Positions 30,381-41,246 of a stretch of 64,000 nucleotides of DNA are shown piece after piece (the first letter of the stretch is position 1; the number at the start of each line of letters is the position of its first letter). The DNA is from Pomphorhynchus laevis. Lineage: Eukaryota; Acanthocephala; Palaeacanthocephala; Echinorhynchida; Pomphorhynchidae. The stretch covers positions 1 to 64,000 of the forward strand of contig WNNJ02001138.1 in assembly GCA_012934845.2 (NCBI GenBank), written 5' to 3'. The translations under genes and the position numbers were made by a program. The notes under the pieces are model-generated. The model was not told the origin of the DNA and did not search any database. It worked only from the letters and a program-made list of their open reading frames with translations.

Positions 30381-33300
30381 CTATGGTATGGATGCATTGG
30401 AAACAACGGTTCACTCACTTCCTACAGTCCATAATTGATATAACAGATGACAATAGGATTCATATACTCGTGAATCACATTTCACCATTTCTTTATCAGC
30501 ACATTTCAAATGTCGACGATTACAAAACAGCAATTCAAACCCTTGACAGCTTGTTCGTCAAACCGAAGAACGAAGTTTTTGTTCGATTCAAACTGAGTTC
30601 ATGCAAACAATCAGATTCGCAATCTATCGACCAATTCATCCAAGCGTTAAATACGTTTAGTAAGGATTGCAAATTTGCTGCGTTGTCCGCAATAGATCAC
30701 AGAAATTTATTTGTGCGTGATGCCTTTATTGCTGGAATTCGCAGTACCTTTATTAGACAAAGGTTACTAGAGTCTACTCCATTGAGCATGGATCAAGCTT
30801 TCACAAAAGCCCGAGCACTCGAAATGGCTCAAATACAAGCGGAACAATACACAAATCAAGAAAATTCGATTGCAGACGTTCAAGATTTGGCTGAACCGGG
30901 TTTCGATTCTAACAATTCCAATGCATCTAATGCGAAAAATGAATATATTGCCAGATTGAATCACAATTGCTTTTTCTGTGGACAATTAAATCATGCCCGT
31001 TCCAGGTGTCCGGCTCGAAATTCGATTTGTCGATCATGTGGCAAAACAGGACATTACGCAGCTGTATGTAAGTCAAAACATCGCCCCAAAGTATACAACA
31101 GTGCATTAACACACGATATTATGAACCCCAATCCAGATCATTTTCCAAGCGTGTCCACCATCATTTCATCATCGGTCCACTCTGAATTAAGAAAGACAAC
31201 GGTACGGGTAATATTAAATGGTCATGAAGTAGATGCACTCATTGACACAGGAAGCTCCGAAAACTTTGTTAGCGATAATATTGTCGAACAATACCAATTT
31301 AAAAGGAGTCCGTATAAAAATGTCGTTACTATGGCCACATCATCTTGTACTTCCAAGATTCACCATTGTATGTATGGCCAAGTATCGCTAAACGGATTAA
31401 CGGATAAAAACGTCCGCCTTTTATGTCTACTGAATCTTTGTTCAGATATCATACTGGGTCATCCGTATCTTTCACATCACGAATCTCTAACAATCAATTT
31501 CAGTGGCAACAAGGCCCCGATTGTTATCGCGTCGATAAAATCAATCAATATAGTGTCCATCGCTGTTTTCATCCTTGGATAGGTCATGTAAGCCAATAGC
31601 AATCAAATCTCGCCGATATTCCCATGATCATACTCAATTCATTCACTCTGAAATCATGCGTCTACTCAAGGACGGGGTAATAGAACATAACCAGTCCCCC
31701 TGGCGTGCGCATGTATGGTTGCTGAACATTTGGAAAAGAAACGCTTAGTAATTGATTACTCAATGACAGTCAATAGATTTACACACCAAGATGCATACCC
31801 ACTACCACGCATTGATCAGATTATTAAAAATATTTCGAAATTTGCGATATTCAGCAAACTAGGCATGAAGGCAGCCTACCATCAAATGGTTCTTAGAGAT
31901 GATGAACGAAAGTTTACCGCCTTCGAAGCAAACGGCCAACTGTTCCAATTTATACGCATTCCATTTGGACTCACCAACGCCCCAGAAGTGTTTCAACGTA
32001 CTATGGATAAAATTATCAACCAAGAGAAGTTGAAAGGAGTATTTGCATATCTCGATGATATGATAATATGCGGACATACTTGTGCCGACCACGATAATAA
32101 TCTGGACAACCTCAAGCGTGTAATTGCCAAATACAATAATTGGCAATTACATTGAGCATGGATCAAGCTTTCACAAAAGCCCGAGCACTCGAAGTGGCTC
32201 AAATACAAGCGGAACAATACACAAATCAAGAAAATTCGATTGCAGACGTTCAAGATTTGGCTGAACCGGGTTTCATACTGTTCTAGGAGTTCATAATGTT
32301 CTAGGAGTTCTTATTTCGAAGGGGCAAATCCGACCTGACCCACAACGGAAAGATGTCTTCTTGAAATGGAGCCAACTGCAACACAAGCCGAATTGAAGCG
32401 ATTACTTGGATTATTCGCTTATTATTCAAAATGGATATCAAAGTTTTCTGAAAAGGTAAGACCTTTATTAGACGTCAACATTTTTCCCTTGACTGAAGAA
32501 CAAATTAAAGTATTTGATTCTATCCGCAAGGATATAGCAGACTCGGTCCTAGCAACAATCAGAGATGACTCGACATTAATGGTCGAAACTGAAGCTTCAT
32601 GTCACACTGTCGCAGCTGTTCTGTCACAGGACGGGAAACCTGTTGCCTTTATGTCTAAGACTTTACACGGCAGTGCGAAAAATTATTCAGCTGTAGAGAA
32701 GGAAGCTCTAGCCATGCTTGAAGCGCTAAAAGAATGGCGGCATTTCCTTATTGGTCGACACTTTCAATTGTTAACAGACCAGAAAAGTGTAGCATATATA
32801 TTCGATACTTTTCACAAAAGTTCGATAAAAAACGAAAAAATGATTCGATGGAGGGTCGAGCTTGCTCCGTTTCGATTTGATGTCAGTTACCGTCCTGGAA
32901 TCCGTAATGTCTCAGCTGATGTCTTTTCTCGAATAAACTGCTCTGCTGTTGCTGGTCCTACGAAATTGCCTGAAGTTCACGAGTCATTGTGTCACCCCGG
33001 TGTAACGCGACTATACCATTACGTTCGAAACAGGAATCTGCCATTTTCAGTAGAAGATGTTAGAAGCATAATTAAAGATTGCAAAACTTGTTCGCTACTT
33101 AAGCCGAGATATTACAAACCACAAAATTCATTTAATAAAGGCGACCATGCCTTTCGAGCGAATTTCGATGGATTTTAAAGGTCCACTGCCAACAAATTCG
33201 TGTAATCGGTATTTATTGATGATGATAGACGAATATTCGAGATACCCATTTTGGTTTGCGTGTCCCGATACATCAACCTCTACAATAATAAAATGTCTTG

Positions 33301-34101
33301 ATCAGTTATTTTATCTATTCGGACTGCCATCATATGTTCATTCCGACCGCGGATCAGGCTTTATCTCAAAAGAACTCAAAAGCTACCTCACAAACCTCAA
33401 TGTTGCCAGTAGTCACAGCAGTCCGTACAATCCTACAGGGAATGGACAAATCGAGAAATATAATGGCATAGTATGGAAAGCTATCGAACTAGACCTCAAA
33501 ACAAGGAACATACATATATCGGAGTGGGAAAGATCGTTACCACGTGCATTGAACGCAATCAGATCCTTGCTTTGTACTGAAACTAATGCAACACCACATG
33601 ATCGTCTTTTTTCATTCCAACGACGAACACCGTCTGGTCAGTCATTACCTGAGTGGTTGCACAAAGATGAATCAGTGGTATTACAAAGGCATCCGAGAGT
33701 GAGCAAATATGACCCGTCAACCGAAGTTGTAGAGATTATCGACATCGACCCACATTATGCTCAATTCAGACACCGTGACGGTAAGGAGAGCACTGTTTCG
33801 GTCAAGCATCTCTCACGTTATCCTAAAGAGAAAGGAAACACGGACCAAGACAAAGAAAATTACGAAGGCAGTGAGCGAATAGGAGATAGCATCGACAGTG
33901 TACATGAACGTTCTGAAAATGATTCACCTGAACACATCAATAAAGATCACGACAACGAATCAACTGACTCAAACAATGAACAACAATGTATCGACTAATG
34001 TCATTCAAGCATCGAACCGATACCCAGCCTAATCTTCCGACGTTCAGGACGAACTCGACGTCAACCTACATATCTAAGCGATTATGTGGTGGGGGAGAAT
34101 G

Positions 34102-34212
34102 ATGTGACATGAAGACCATTATTCGTTACATTAACCATGTCACATTAACCTATTTATTATATTCTGTTTGTTTGTACATTGTTCAAATAAAGCTGCATAA
34201 ATCGCTTTCAGT
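34102..34212 (+). repeat. Putative 3' LTR of G4
   Basis: 111 bp, TG...CA ends, with CAAATAAAGC as possible polyadenylation signal. Only about the first 32 bp match the left end at 30289. The right edge is set where similarity to G3/G5 begins. Confidence 0.5.
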
Positions 34213-35642
34213 TCAATACTATTAAGGACCTTTGGAAGTATAGTCTCCCAAGCGTTCAAATGAAGTGATTGACTCATTAAAGTGGCAAAGACTGCCGTCC
34301 AGATAGTGGAATTAAACCGTTCACATTGTTCATTGCCCATTGGATTATATTGCGAAGTGGAACTACTTACAATACCATGTTCGTGAAGGAAACGACGTGT
34401 ATCAGAAGACAAGAATAACGTGCCTCGATCCGAATGAACATAATTCGAACATCCAAATATCCCGAATATTTGACAAAGACAGCGACATACCGTTTCAGAT
34501 GGCATATCTAAACATGGAAATGCAACATGATAGCGACTAAACTCATCTAATGCAACAATTATGTATTTATTTCTTGTTCTACTTAATAGAGTCCCTTTAA
34601 AATCCAGGCACATACTCTCAAAGGGTCTGGTAGCTTTGATTACACGACAATCCTTTGGAGAAGCGAATTTCGGTTTGCAACATTTACAGGCAACGCATTG
34701 TTCACACACTCTTTTTATCTCTTCCATTGAGTATCCAAGATTTCGAGATCCAACGTAGTATGACAAACGTCTAATTTCAGGATGGCATAGCATCTCGTGC
34801 ATCCGGATTAAGTTATTCGAGATACTTATTGCGCTGCATGTTCGCGTAAGTGTATCAGCAGGGATGTTTAAGCTTCCAGGACGATAGAAGATATCGAAAT
34901 CGAAACACGCCAATTCGACTTTCCAGCGCTCAATCTTGTCACTTTTGATTTTATTTTGGTTTCTGGGATAGAAAATAAATCTCATTTATCTCTGATCGGT
35001 TAATATATTAAAGTTACTACCAATGAGACAATTTCGACATTTGAGTAGGGATTCAACTATTGCCTGGGCCTCTTTGTCCACGGAAGAATATTTCCGCTTG
35101 TATTCGACAATCGTCGTGAAAATAATGCTATAGGTCTTCCCTCGCCATTAAGTGTAGCTGCTATACTGACATCGAAAGCGTCTGTTTCAACTGTCAATGA
35201 TTTAGCATCATCTATTTGATACAAATACGCCTTTGCTATATCCCTTTTGAGATCCTCAAGAGATTGCAAGGATTCAGGACTGAGAAAAAAAGCTGGTAAT
35301 CCCACTCAATAAATTGATCTTTTCAGAATAATTAGGGATCCAGTAGGAATAATATGCAAATATACCAATTATGCGTTTGAGTGACCTCATATCATTAGAA
35401 GCGGGAATTTTGAGTAATACGTATAGCCTTTCAGGGTCCGGCTTCAGGTTACCTTGTGTGACCAAATATCCCAACAGTTTTACTTCAGTCAGCCCAAACT
35501 CGCATTTTTGCTCATATAATGTCAGGTTAATCTGTGAAGGAACATTCTTAAATTTCGCAAGATTCTTGTCATTATCACTCTTTGTCCTACCACAAATAGT
35601 GATGTTATCAAGGTAAGCTTCAAACGTCAAATCCGATCCCAT
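34213..35642 (-). mobile_element. G5: gypsy (Mag-like) fragment, RT to integrase
   Basis: Minus strand: RT C-terminal part (35642-35300), RNase H (35305-34985) and integrase with its HHCC-like zinc-binding and catalytic core regions (34985-34213). It is closely related to G3, overlapping it in the integrase. Both ends are cut, on the left by G4's LTR and on the right by the X4 LINE tail. No LTR was seen. It is broken in a few places. Confidence 0.8.
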
Positions 35643-35740
35643 TTAAACAATTTATCTGCTTGACTTTTTCATTTTTTGTTGGTGGACTTGTAAGCGTGCA
35701 GCTGGCACGCATTTGCCACGTAAATAAATTAGTATTATTA
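35643..35740 (+). mobile_element. X4: 3' end of an L2-like LINE
   Basis: A severely 5'-truncated copy. It keeps only GGACTTGTAAGCGTGC, the hairpin arms GCGTGC/GCACGC (35694-35710), ATTTGCCACG and an AATAAATTA tail. The same end occurs in X1 and, reversed, in X2. Confidence 0.7.
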
Positions 35741-36373
35741 AGCGTAAGTGTAAATACTCTTTAAATTATACGCGGATTCGACAGAACAGTTTTCCGATAC
35801 AAGATTACTGCTGAAAACTGCAACGATATTCAGCCAGTGTGTGTTGCAACGAATATCATCTAGAAAGATAGCTCTTATACGCAAAATCTTAGAACTCAGA
35901 TTAGTCAGTTGGAATAATAACGAGTACGTGTCTCTACCAAGAAGCGCTCTTCCTCCAAAACAATATTCAAAATCATCCAATAAAGTCATCTACCAACTGG
36001 ATAAAACGCTATCAAAGCCTTCTATAGGCCGCATTAAACCAAGTACTGCTATCATGGAAGATAAATTTGAAACCCATATACTGTAGCCACATTACCTCAT
36101 GACCATCAATGCAGTTTTTGCTAACTTAAAGCTTAACCTAGTTCTTATTGTGTTCATACATTCGCAGTAAAGCCGTTTGTCATTCATTGATTTTTAATGC
36201 TCTGCGTCGAAAAATAACTTCAGCGTATTTGTTTATACCTCCAAGTCATGACACGACAAATGGAAAAAACTGTGCTCTTTCGATACATGTAAAACGTTCG
36301 CCGTATTTTGAGATTTTTCTATTTTCGTGATAAATATACGGAACAAACGATTCAGACGAGTAGGACTGTGCCA
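35741..36373. other. Unassigned sequence
   Basis: Open stretches of 81-83 codons exist on both strands (35738-35989 minus, 35841-36086 plus), but neither shows a motif I recognise. It may be host intergenic DNA or an old element. Confidence 0.35.
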
Positions 36374-36540
36374 AGTGGTTGAACAAATTAAAAAAATTTG
36401 GTTTCTGATAAACCAAATTTAATTTGGTTTATCCAAATTAAATTGAAACCAAATTTAATTTGGTTAATGTTCAAATTTAATTTGAACAAATTAAAAAAAT
36501 TTGGACCTTAAAAAAATTTGGTTTCTGATAAACATACATA
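36374..36540. repeat. Cluster of AT-rich inverted repeats
   Basis: AAATTTGG/CCAAATTT blocks alternate many times. Examples are TTTGGTTTCTGATAAACCAAA, a near-palindrome, and GTTCAAATTTAATTTGAAC, a full palindrome. TTTGGTTTCTGATAAACATACA at 36509-36530 recurs as TTTGGTTTCTAATAAACATACA near 36919, inside the Y1 leader. Confidence 0.75.
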
Positions 36541-36963
36541 GCTTTCCGTAGATTAGTTCGATAATTTTGGAATTGATCAACAATAATTTTGGAATTGATC
36601 AACAAAAACTAACTAGTGTCTACGCAATAGTCTCGTCTGATAAATACATTTCATAACTTTTCGTTTTCTTAAATTTTCGCTGTCAATTCATGTACTGAAT
36701 GGTCTGTAATAACTTTTTGTGCGGATTTTTTTCGTATGCTGTACAGTACAAACTGAAATTTGTACAAGTATGAACAATTAAATATAACGACTTATCGGAT
36801 ATTGTTTGATATTTACAATTATTATACAATAATAATCTACAAAATTTGGGACAAGTTTAAACCAAAATTCAAGCAGTCATCCCGAGATACAAGGGCTCTG
36901 ACTAGTGTGCATATTTTTTGGTTTCTAATAAACATACAATTCAGTTCAGCAATCTGAACTGTA

Positions 36964-38235
36964 ATGATCAAAATGGGGAAACGGAGGAAAACGACAAAAT
37001 CGACTGTGAATGATAATGGATCCCAGCATTATGTAGAGTGTTCCATGGCCGATTGCCCTGTGTGGACTACTGTTTGGCTACCTATTCGTCTTCCTTCAAA
37101 TTTTCTTGATAGAGATTTTCTATGCGGATTTTGTTCAGCATCTTTTCGTAAAGATTTAATAGTTTCAAAGAATGATCAATCGTATATCAGCCATGACAAT
37201 TCAAATAGTATCGTTTGTGACAAAGATGTTAGTAAAATACAATTCGAACGAAAATGTGGCAAACATCGAAAAGAACAATTATTATCATCAAATAAAGAAA
37301 GCGCTCGATTTACAGACAATTCTCAAACATTGCAAGAGCAACATGTTGCCACAGACTTCCTGCGAATCGAAAATGAATCATTGAATCGAACATCCAACTC
37401 ATTAATCGATGAAGCATCACCGATTATCGAAAATAACAGTTTAGACAATGACAATCTTATCAATAACGGAAATTTGGATAGTGGAAACCTACAACGATCG
37501 TACAGTAAATCCGATATCAATTCAAGCTTCTCTGCACCTCTTACTAATCCAGATGTATTTACTGATCCAATCAATGCTTATTCACCTAAGCGCTCTACAT
37601 ATGTTAACATTCCGGGTCAGTCAAATGAAGTATCTCTTAATCACAAAGATTCTAATCAATTCGAGTCATTGGCAAGTGTTATACCTGATACATGCCAAAT
37701 AACTGGAGTCATTGATAGATCTTCACATAATCTTGATGGAAAATCAGTGATTTCCTCTGAGCAGCACTTTTCCCGCGTACGCAAATATCATGATCATTCT
37801 CGCGCTATCGTTTTCACTAATATACCTGAATCTATCTCGGTCAACATACAACATAGATTAGATGACGACTTATCCAAAGTTCGTGCGATACTATCAACCA
37901 TTTTGGTAGCGTCACCGAAAGAGGTAACGTCCAAAATTAAACTATTAGCTTTGTTTCGAATTGGTAAAAAGCAGAATAATCATCCTAGATTATTAAAAGC
38001 AATTTTTACCGACGCAGCGGCTGCCAAAACTATTCTGAGCAACTCCTATTATCTTAAAGGTTCTCCCGTTAGATTACTAAATGATCTTGACAAGTATGAA
38101 CGTGAACGTCTTCGAGAGGTTAGACAATTATTGAGATCGCGCTTAGATGCAGGAGAAACAAACTTAAGAATTCGGAATTTTCAAATTGTGCGACGAGGGA
38201 CTCGCTTGAATTGGACTCCGCTGTTTGTGGATTAG
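36964..38235 (+). CDS. ORF1 of LINE Y1
   Basis: 423 codons. A second ATG (36973, MGKRRK) gives the same start as Y2 (MGKKKR) and may be the real initiator. Residues 20-65 carry a C4-type finger: CSMADCPVW, then FLCGFC. A long Asn/Ser-rich, probably disordered linker follows to about residue 270. The conserved block (residues about 275-420) contains RAIVFTNIPES, KLLALFRIGKKQNNHPRLLK, YYLKGSPVRLLNDLDKYERE and AGETNLRIRNFQIVRR. By family this is an RNA-binding protein that coats the LINE RNA. The stop lies inside ORF2, which suggests re-initiation or coupled translation of ORF2. Confidence 0.85.
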   Translation: MIKMGKRRKTTKSTVNDNGSQHYVECSMADCPVWTTVWLPIRLPSNFLDRDFLCGFCSASFRKDLIVSKNDQSYISHDNSNSIVCDKDVSKIQFERKCGKHRKEQLLSSNKESARFTDNSQTLQEQHVATDFLRIENESLNRTSNSLIDEASPIIENNSLDNDNLINNGNLDSGNLQRSYSKSDINSSFSAPLTNPDVFTDPINAYSPKRSTYVNIPGQSNEVSLNHKDSNQFESLASVIPDTCQITGVIDRSSHNLDGKSVISSEQHFSRVRKYHDHSRAIVFTNIPESISVNIQHRLDDDLSKVRAILSTILVASPKEVTSKIKLLALFRIGKKQNNHPRLLKAIFTDAAAAKTILSNSYYLKGSPVRLLNDLDKYERERLREVRQLLRSRLDAGETNLRIRNFQIVRRGTRLNWTPLFVD

Positions 38236-41150
38236 ATTTAGCTCCTCTCGTCGCTTCTAGCTTATCCAACATACCCATTACAAATGCATGTGATTACTTA
38301 GATGACATTGTTTATTATCAATCACCGTTGTGGTCTGCTCTGGCGAAATCCAATAGTGCTAACAGTAAGGGAAATAACACATGTGCTTCAATAGGCTATA
38401 GTTCTGTGATCTTGTATACTAACGCACGCAGTCTTCTTAATAAAATTCACGAATTGAAGCAACGTATTCAATATTCCCAGCCCTTGTTAATAGCAATAAC
38501 AGAAAGCTGGCTTAACTCCGATATATCTGATCACGAGATTGAAATAGCTAATTATTCTTCTTATCGTGTCGATAGGACCGGAAAGAGAGGAGGTGGGGTA
38601 ATTTTATATTTACATAATAGTGTAGCGTTTATGACCTTAAGTGCCAAGTCTGAAGGTGGTACAGAAACACTATGGGGCAATATATTACTGTCCGGTCATG
38701 TGTTAGTTACTATTGGTCTTATATATCGTAGTCCAAGAATGGATGTTTGTTCCATAGTTGATACATTATTAAAGTTCGGATCCCGTAGTAATGTGGTAGT
38801 AGTGGGTGATCTAAATATGCCTTCTATAGACTGGACTAACTACATATGCTTAAATAACAATAATTATTCATCAGCATTCCTTGATACTATCAATTTTCTT
38901 AATCTAACGCAACATGTCTCAATGTTTACTCGTTCCTCTGGAGACCATCAATCTTTGCTTGATATTTGTCTTACTTCCGATAAATATTTGATCACCGGTA
39001 TAACATATTTGGATCCCTTAGGCAGCTCTGATCATTCTGTTATTCGCTTTAATACAAACTTATCTAATATATTGTCACAACCTGAGTCTTCATGTATGTC
39101 AGTACAATGTTTCAAAACCAATTACAGTTTAGTACGTCAATCCCTTCTCGGTACAAATTGGTATGATCCATTAATTTTTGGAGTTGAATCATCTTGGCAA
39201 CAATTTGAAACTCTAATGATATCGCTCCTTCTACGTTTCTCACCTCGTAAGGTAGCAACTGCCCGTGCACGCACAAATCCTTGGTTTGATAAGGAGCTTC
39301 AAGATGCATTGAGATCCAAGAAGCAAAAATTCGTAAGGTATAGGAATGGAGAAACTGATTATAGGTCATTTAAAAAGTGTCGGAATCATTTCACATATCT
39401 CAAGAGACTTAAAAAGCGGCAATTTGAACAAGTACTGATAGGAAAGTCAGCCAACAATCCTAACATATTATTTAAATATGCAAATTTTAAAAGTAATGTT
39501 CGATCTTCTAGCTCTATCATTGGAAACAATGGACGCATTCTAGTAGATCATTTCGATATTGCTAATGCATTTGGTCGTAAATTTCTCGTATCAGCTACTA
39601 CTTCTCCTTGTATAGAAATTACTCGTATTAATCCGTCAATTTTTGATATTCTTCACTTGTTCACAGTTCAAGATGTTATGAAAGAGTTTAAACGACTGAA
39701 ACCGTCGGGCTCGATTTGCCCAGATTTACTTCCCTCAATATACCTGAAGAATCTTCATGATGTCATTGCTGCGCCTTTATATAGGATATTTATAGCATCA
39801 TTATATTACGGTATAGTCCCGAATGCATGGAAACGCTCTATCATTAAGCCGCTTCATAAGAAAGGTGATCGATCATGTGTAGATAACTACCGACCGGTTA
39901 GTTTAACCTCTGTATCGTGTCGTGTATTAGAGAGATTACTTTATCGGATAATCAGTAGCTACCTAGAATCATACAGGTTACTTTCTACTAATCAGCACGG
40001 ATTCCGTAAAAACTGTTCCACAGTAACCAACCTTTTATTGGCACAGGAAAGTTGGGGTTCCATAGTGGATGAGGGGTATGCTGTCGATGTCATATTTTTT
40101 GACTTCTCCAAAGCATTTGATCATGTACCCCATGACAAGTTGATTATGAAGATAAGTGCATTAAAAATCAATCCAATTATCATTCGTTGGATATGCAACT
40201 TTCTTTCTGGTCGCACATACCAGGTCGCCATTAACGGTACCCTTTCCGAGCATTATCCAGTTAATGCCGGTGTCCCGCAAGGGTCTGTATTGGGTCCTTT
40301 GCTGTTTTGTATTTTCATCAACGATCTACCCAGTGTAATAAGTTCGCATTCATTATTATTTGCTGACGATTTAAAAATTTGGAGAGCCATCAAGTCGAAT
40401 TATGATCGTAACATTCTTCAATCAGATATTGACACGGTTCTTAAGTGGGCACGTTCTAATGGTCTGTCTGTTAATGCCTCGAAGTGCACTTGCATGCACA
40501 TTCGATCACGTAATATTGTTCCAGTGCCGATATATCATCTCGGGGATCGAGTGATTAAATTGGTTTCGAGCTATAAAGATCTTGGCGTATTGATAACGGA
40601 TGATTTCTCCACTCGCCAAAACACTGAGTACATTTGTTCGAAGGCCATGCGTATGGTTGGTTTCCTTCGCCGATCATTCAGCTATGTGAGTCCACGTTCT
40701 TTTAGAGTTTTTGCAAACGTTTTTGTACTAAGTCATTTGTTATATGCTTCTCAATGTTCATACCCTCGAACCAGAGATGAGATTAATCGACTTGAGAAGG
40801 TGCTACGTAGGGCAACAAAATTAGTACATTCTTTGAGAGAACTTCCTTACGAGGACCGTCTTCGGTCTTTAAATATGCAGTCATTATGTGATATTCGTGA
40901 CTCGCGGGATCTGTGTCTTGTATGGAAGGTATTTCACAATGAACACCATGTGTTGCGTGGGCTCTTCAACATTCGATCAACTCGAGCTTTGCGAGGTCAC
41001 TCGTTTTATCTTAGTCGCCAACGAATAGTACATTCTAGGACGATTCAATTTGGACAACGAATAATAAATTCATGGAATCGTTTAAGCGATGATATTGTAA
41101 ATGCGGGAACTCGTGAGCTCTTTAAACGACAGATTATTTTAAATTGTTAA
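38211..41150 (+). CDS. ORF2 of LINE Y1: APE endonuclease and reverse transcriptase
   Basis: 979 codons, intact. APE endonuclease at residues about 60-285: NARSLLNKIHELKQ, AITESWLNSDISD (catalytic Glu), RGGGVILYLHN, VVVGDLNMPSIDW, QSLLDICLTSDK and SSDHSVIRF. Reverse transcriptase at about 460-760: LKPSGSICPDLLPSIYLKNL, KKGDRSCVDNYRPVSLTS, FFDFSKAFDHVPHDKL (first Asp), GVPQGSVLGPLLFCIFINDL and LLFADDLKIW (catalytic DD). A CR1/Jockey-type C-terminal region (ASQCSYPRT, LRRATKLVHS, RALRGHSFYLSRQR, FGQRIINSWNRLSDDIV) completes it. Domain order, length and residues fit the CR1-like group. It nicks DNA and primes reverse transcription of its own RNA in the nucleus (family knowledge). Confidence 0.9.
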   Translation: MDSAVCGLDLAPLVASSLSNIPITNACDYLDDIVYYQSPLWSALAKSNSANSKGNNTCASIGYSSVILYTNARSLLNKIHELKQRIQYSQPLLIAITESWLNSDISDHEIEIANYSSYRVDRTGKRGGGVILYLHNSVAFMTLSAKSEGGTETLWGNILLSGHVLVTIGLIYRSPRMDVCSIVDTLLKFGSRSNVVVVGDLNMPSIDWTNYICLNNNNYSSAFLDTINFLNLTQHVSMFTRSSGDHQSLLDICLTSDKYLITGITYLDPLGSSDHSVIRFNTNLSNILSQPESSCMSVQCFKTNYSLVRQSLLGTNWYDPLIFGVESSWQQFETLMISLLLRFSPRKVATARARTNPWFDKELQDALRSKKQKFVRYRNGETDYRSFKKCRNHFTYLKRLKKRQFEQVLIGKSANNPNILFKYANFKSNVRSSSSIIGNNGRILVDHFDIANAFGRKFLVSATTSPCIEITRINPSIFDILHLFTVQDVMKEFKRLKPSGSICPDLLPSIYLKNLHDVIAAPLYRIFIASLYYGIVPNAWKRSIIKPLHKKGDRSCVDNYRPVSLTSVSCRVLERLLYRIISSYLESYRLLSTNQHGFRKNCSTVTNLLLAQESWGSIVDEGYAVDVIFFDFSKAFDHVPHDKLIMKISALKINPIIIRWICNFLSGRTYQVAINGTLSEHYPVNAGVPQGSVLGPLLFCIFINDLPSVISSHSLLFADDLKIWRAIKSNYDRNILQSDIDTVLKWARSNGLSVNASKCTCMHIRSRNIVPVPIYHLGDRVIKLVSSYKDLGVLITDDFSTRQNTEYICSKAMRMVGFLRRSFSYVSPRSFRVFANVFVLSHLLYASQCSYPRTRDEINRLEKVLRRATKLVHSLRELPYEDRLRSLNMQSLCDIRDSRDLCLVWKVFHNEHHVLRGLFNIRSTRALRGHSFYLSRQRIVHSRTIQFGQRIINSWNRLSDDIVNAGTRELFKRQIILNC

Positions 41151-41211
41151 CTGATTTGTTTTTGATTTTCTCTTTTTCTTTTATTTTGACTATCGATTTG
41201 TCAGCAACTGT

Positions 41212-41222
41212 GAGCTATGCTC
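41212..41222 (+). repeat. 3' UTR hairpin of the Y family
   Basis: GAGC-TAT-GCTC. Counterparts are at 12922-12932 (Y3), 5111-5121 (Y2, reverse) and 60378-60390 (W, reverse), each shortly before a TAA-type tail. Confidence 0.65.
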
Positions 41223-41246
41223 GTAACGTTGTCTACATAATAATAA

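Larger units (their letters stand above)
30289..34212 (+). mobile_element. G4: Ty3/gypsy (Mag-like) fossil
   Basis: Plus-strand gypsy element with gag and paired CCHC knuckles (30383-31100), protease (31200-31560), RT (31715-32400), RNase H (32450-32960), integrase (32980-33650) and an acidic pol C-terminus (33650-34000). A short repeat, TGTGACATGAAGACC with flanking bases, begins at both 30289 and 34102; the putative 3' LTR is 34102-34212. The 5' end looks rearranged (palindrome at 30304-30333). A short stretch of its gag region recurs further downstream in the element. It is broken in a handful of places. Confidence 0.8.
36541..41246 (+). mobile_element. Y1: CR1-like LINE with both ORFs open
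   Basis: Leader (start uncertain, between 36374 and 36900), ORF1 36964-38235, ORF2 38211-41150 overlapping by 25 bases, then a 3' UTR with hairpin GAGCTATGCTC (41212-41222) and a short ATAATAATAA tail ending near 41246. The tail abuts LINE C, so Y1 probably inserted into C. No target-site duplication was identified. Among the APE-type LINEs here this is the only copy with both ORFs free of breaks, so it is the best candidate for a recently active master. Confidence 0.85.

Noticed and set aside
35738-36086. Opposing ORFs of about 80 codons
   Set aside because: Each overlaps the other on opposite strands and neither shows a family motif; chance open frames are likely.
36760-36957. 65-codon ORF upstream of Y1
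   Set aside because: AT-rich, inside the Y1 leader, no conserved motif; its tail covers the shared leader motif, which is better seen as untranslated.
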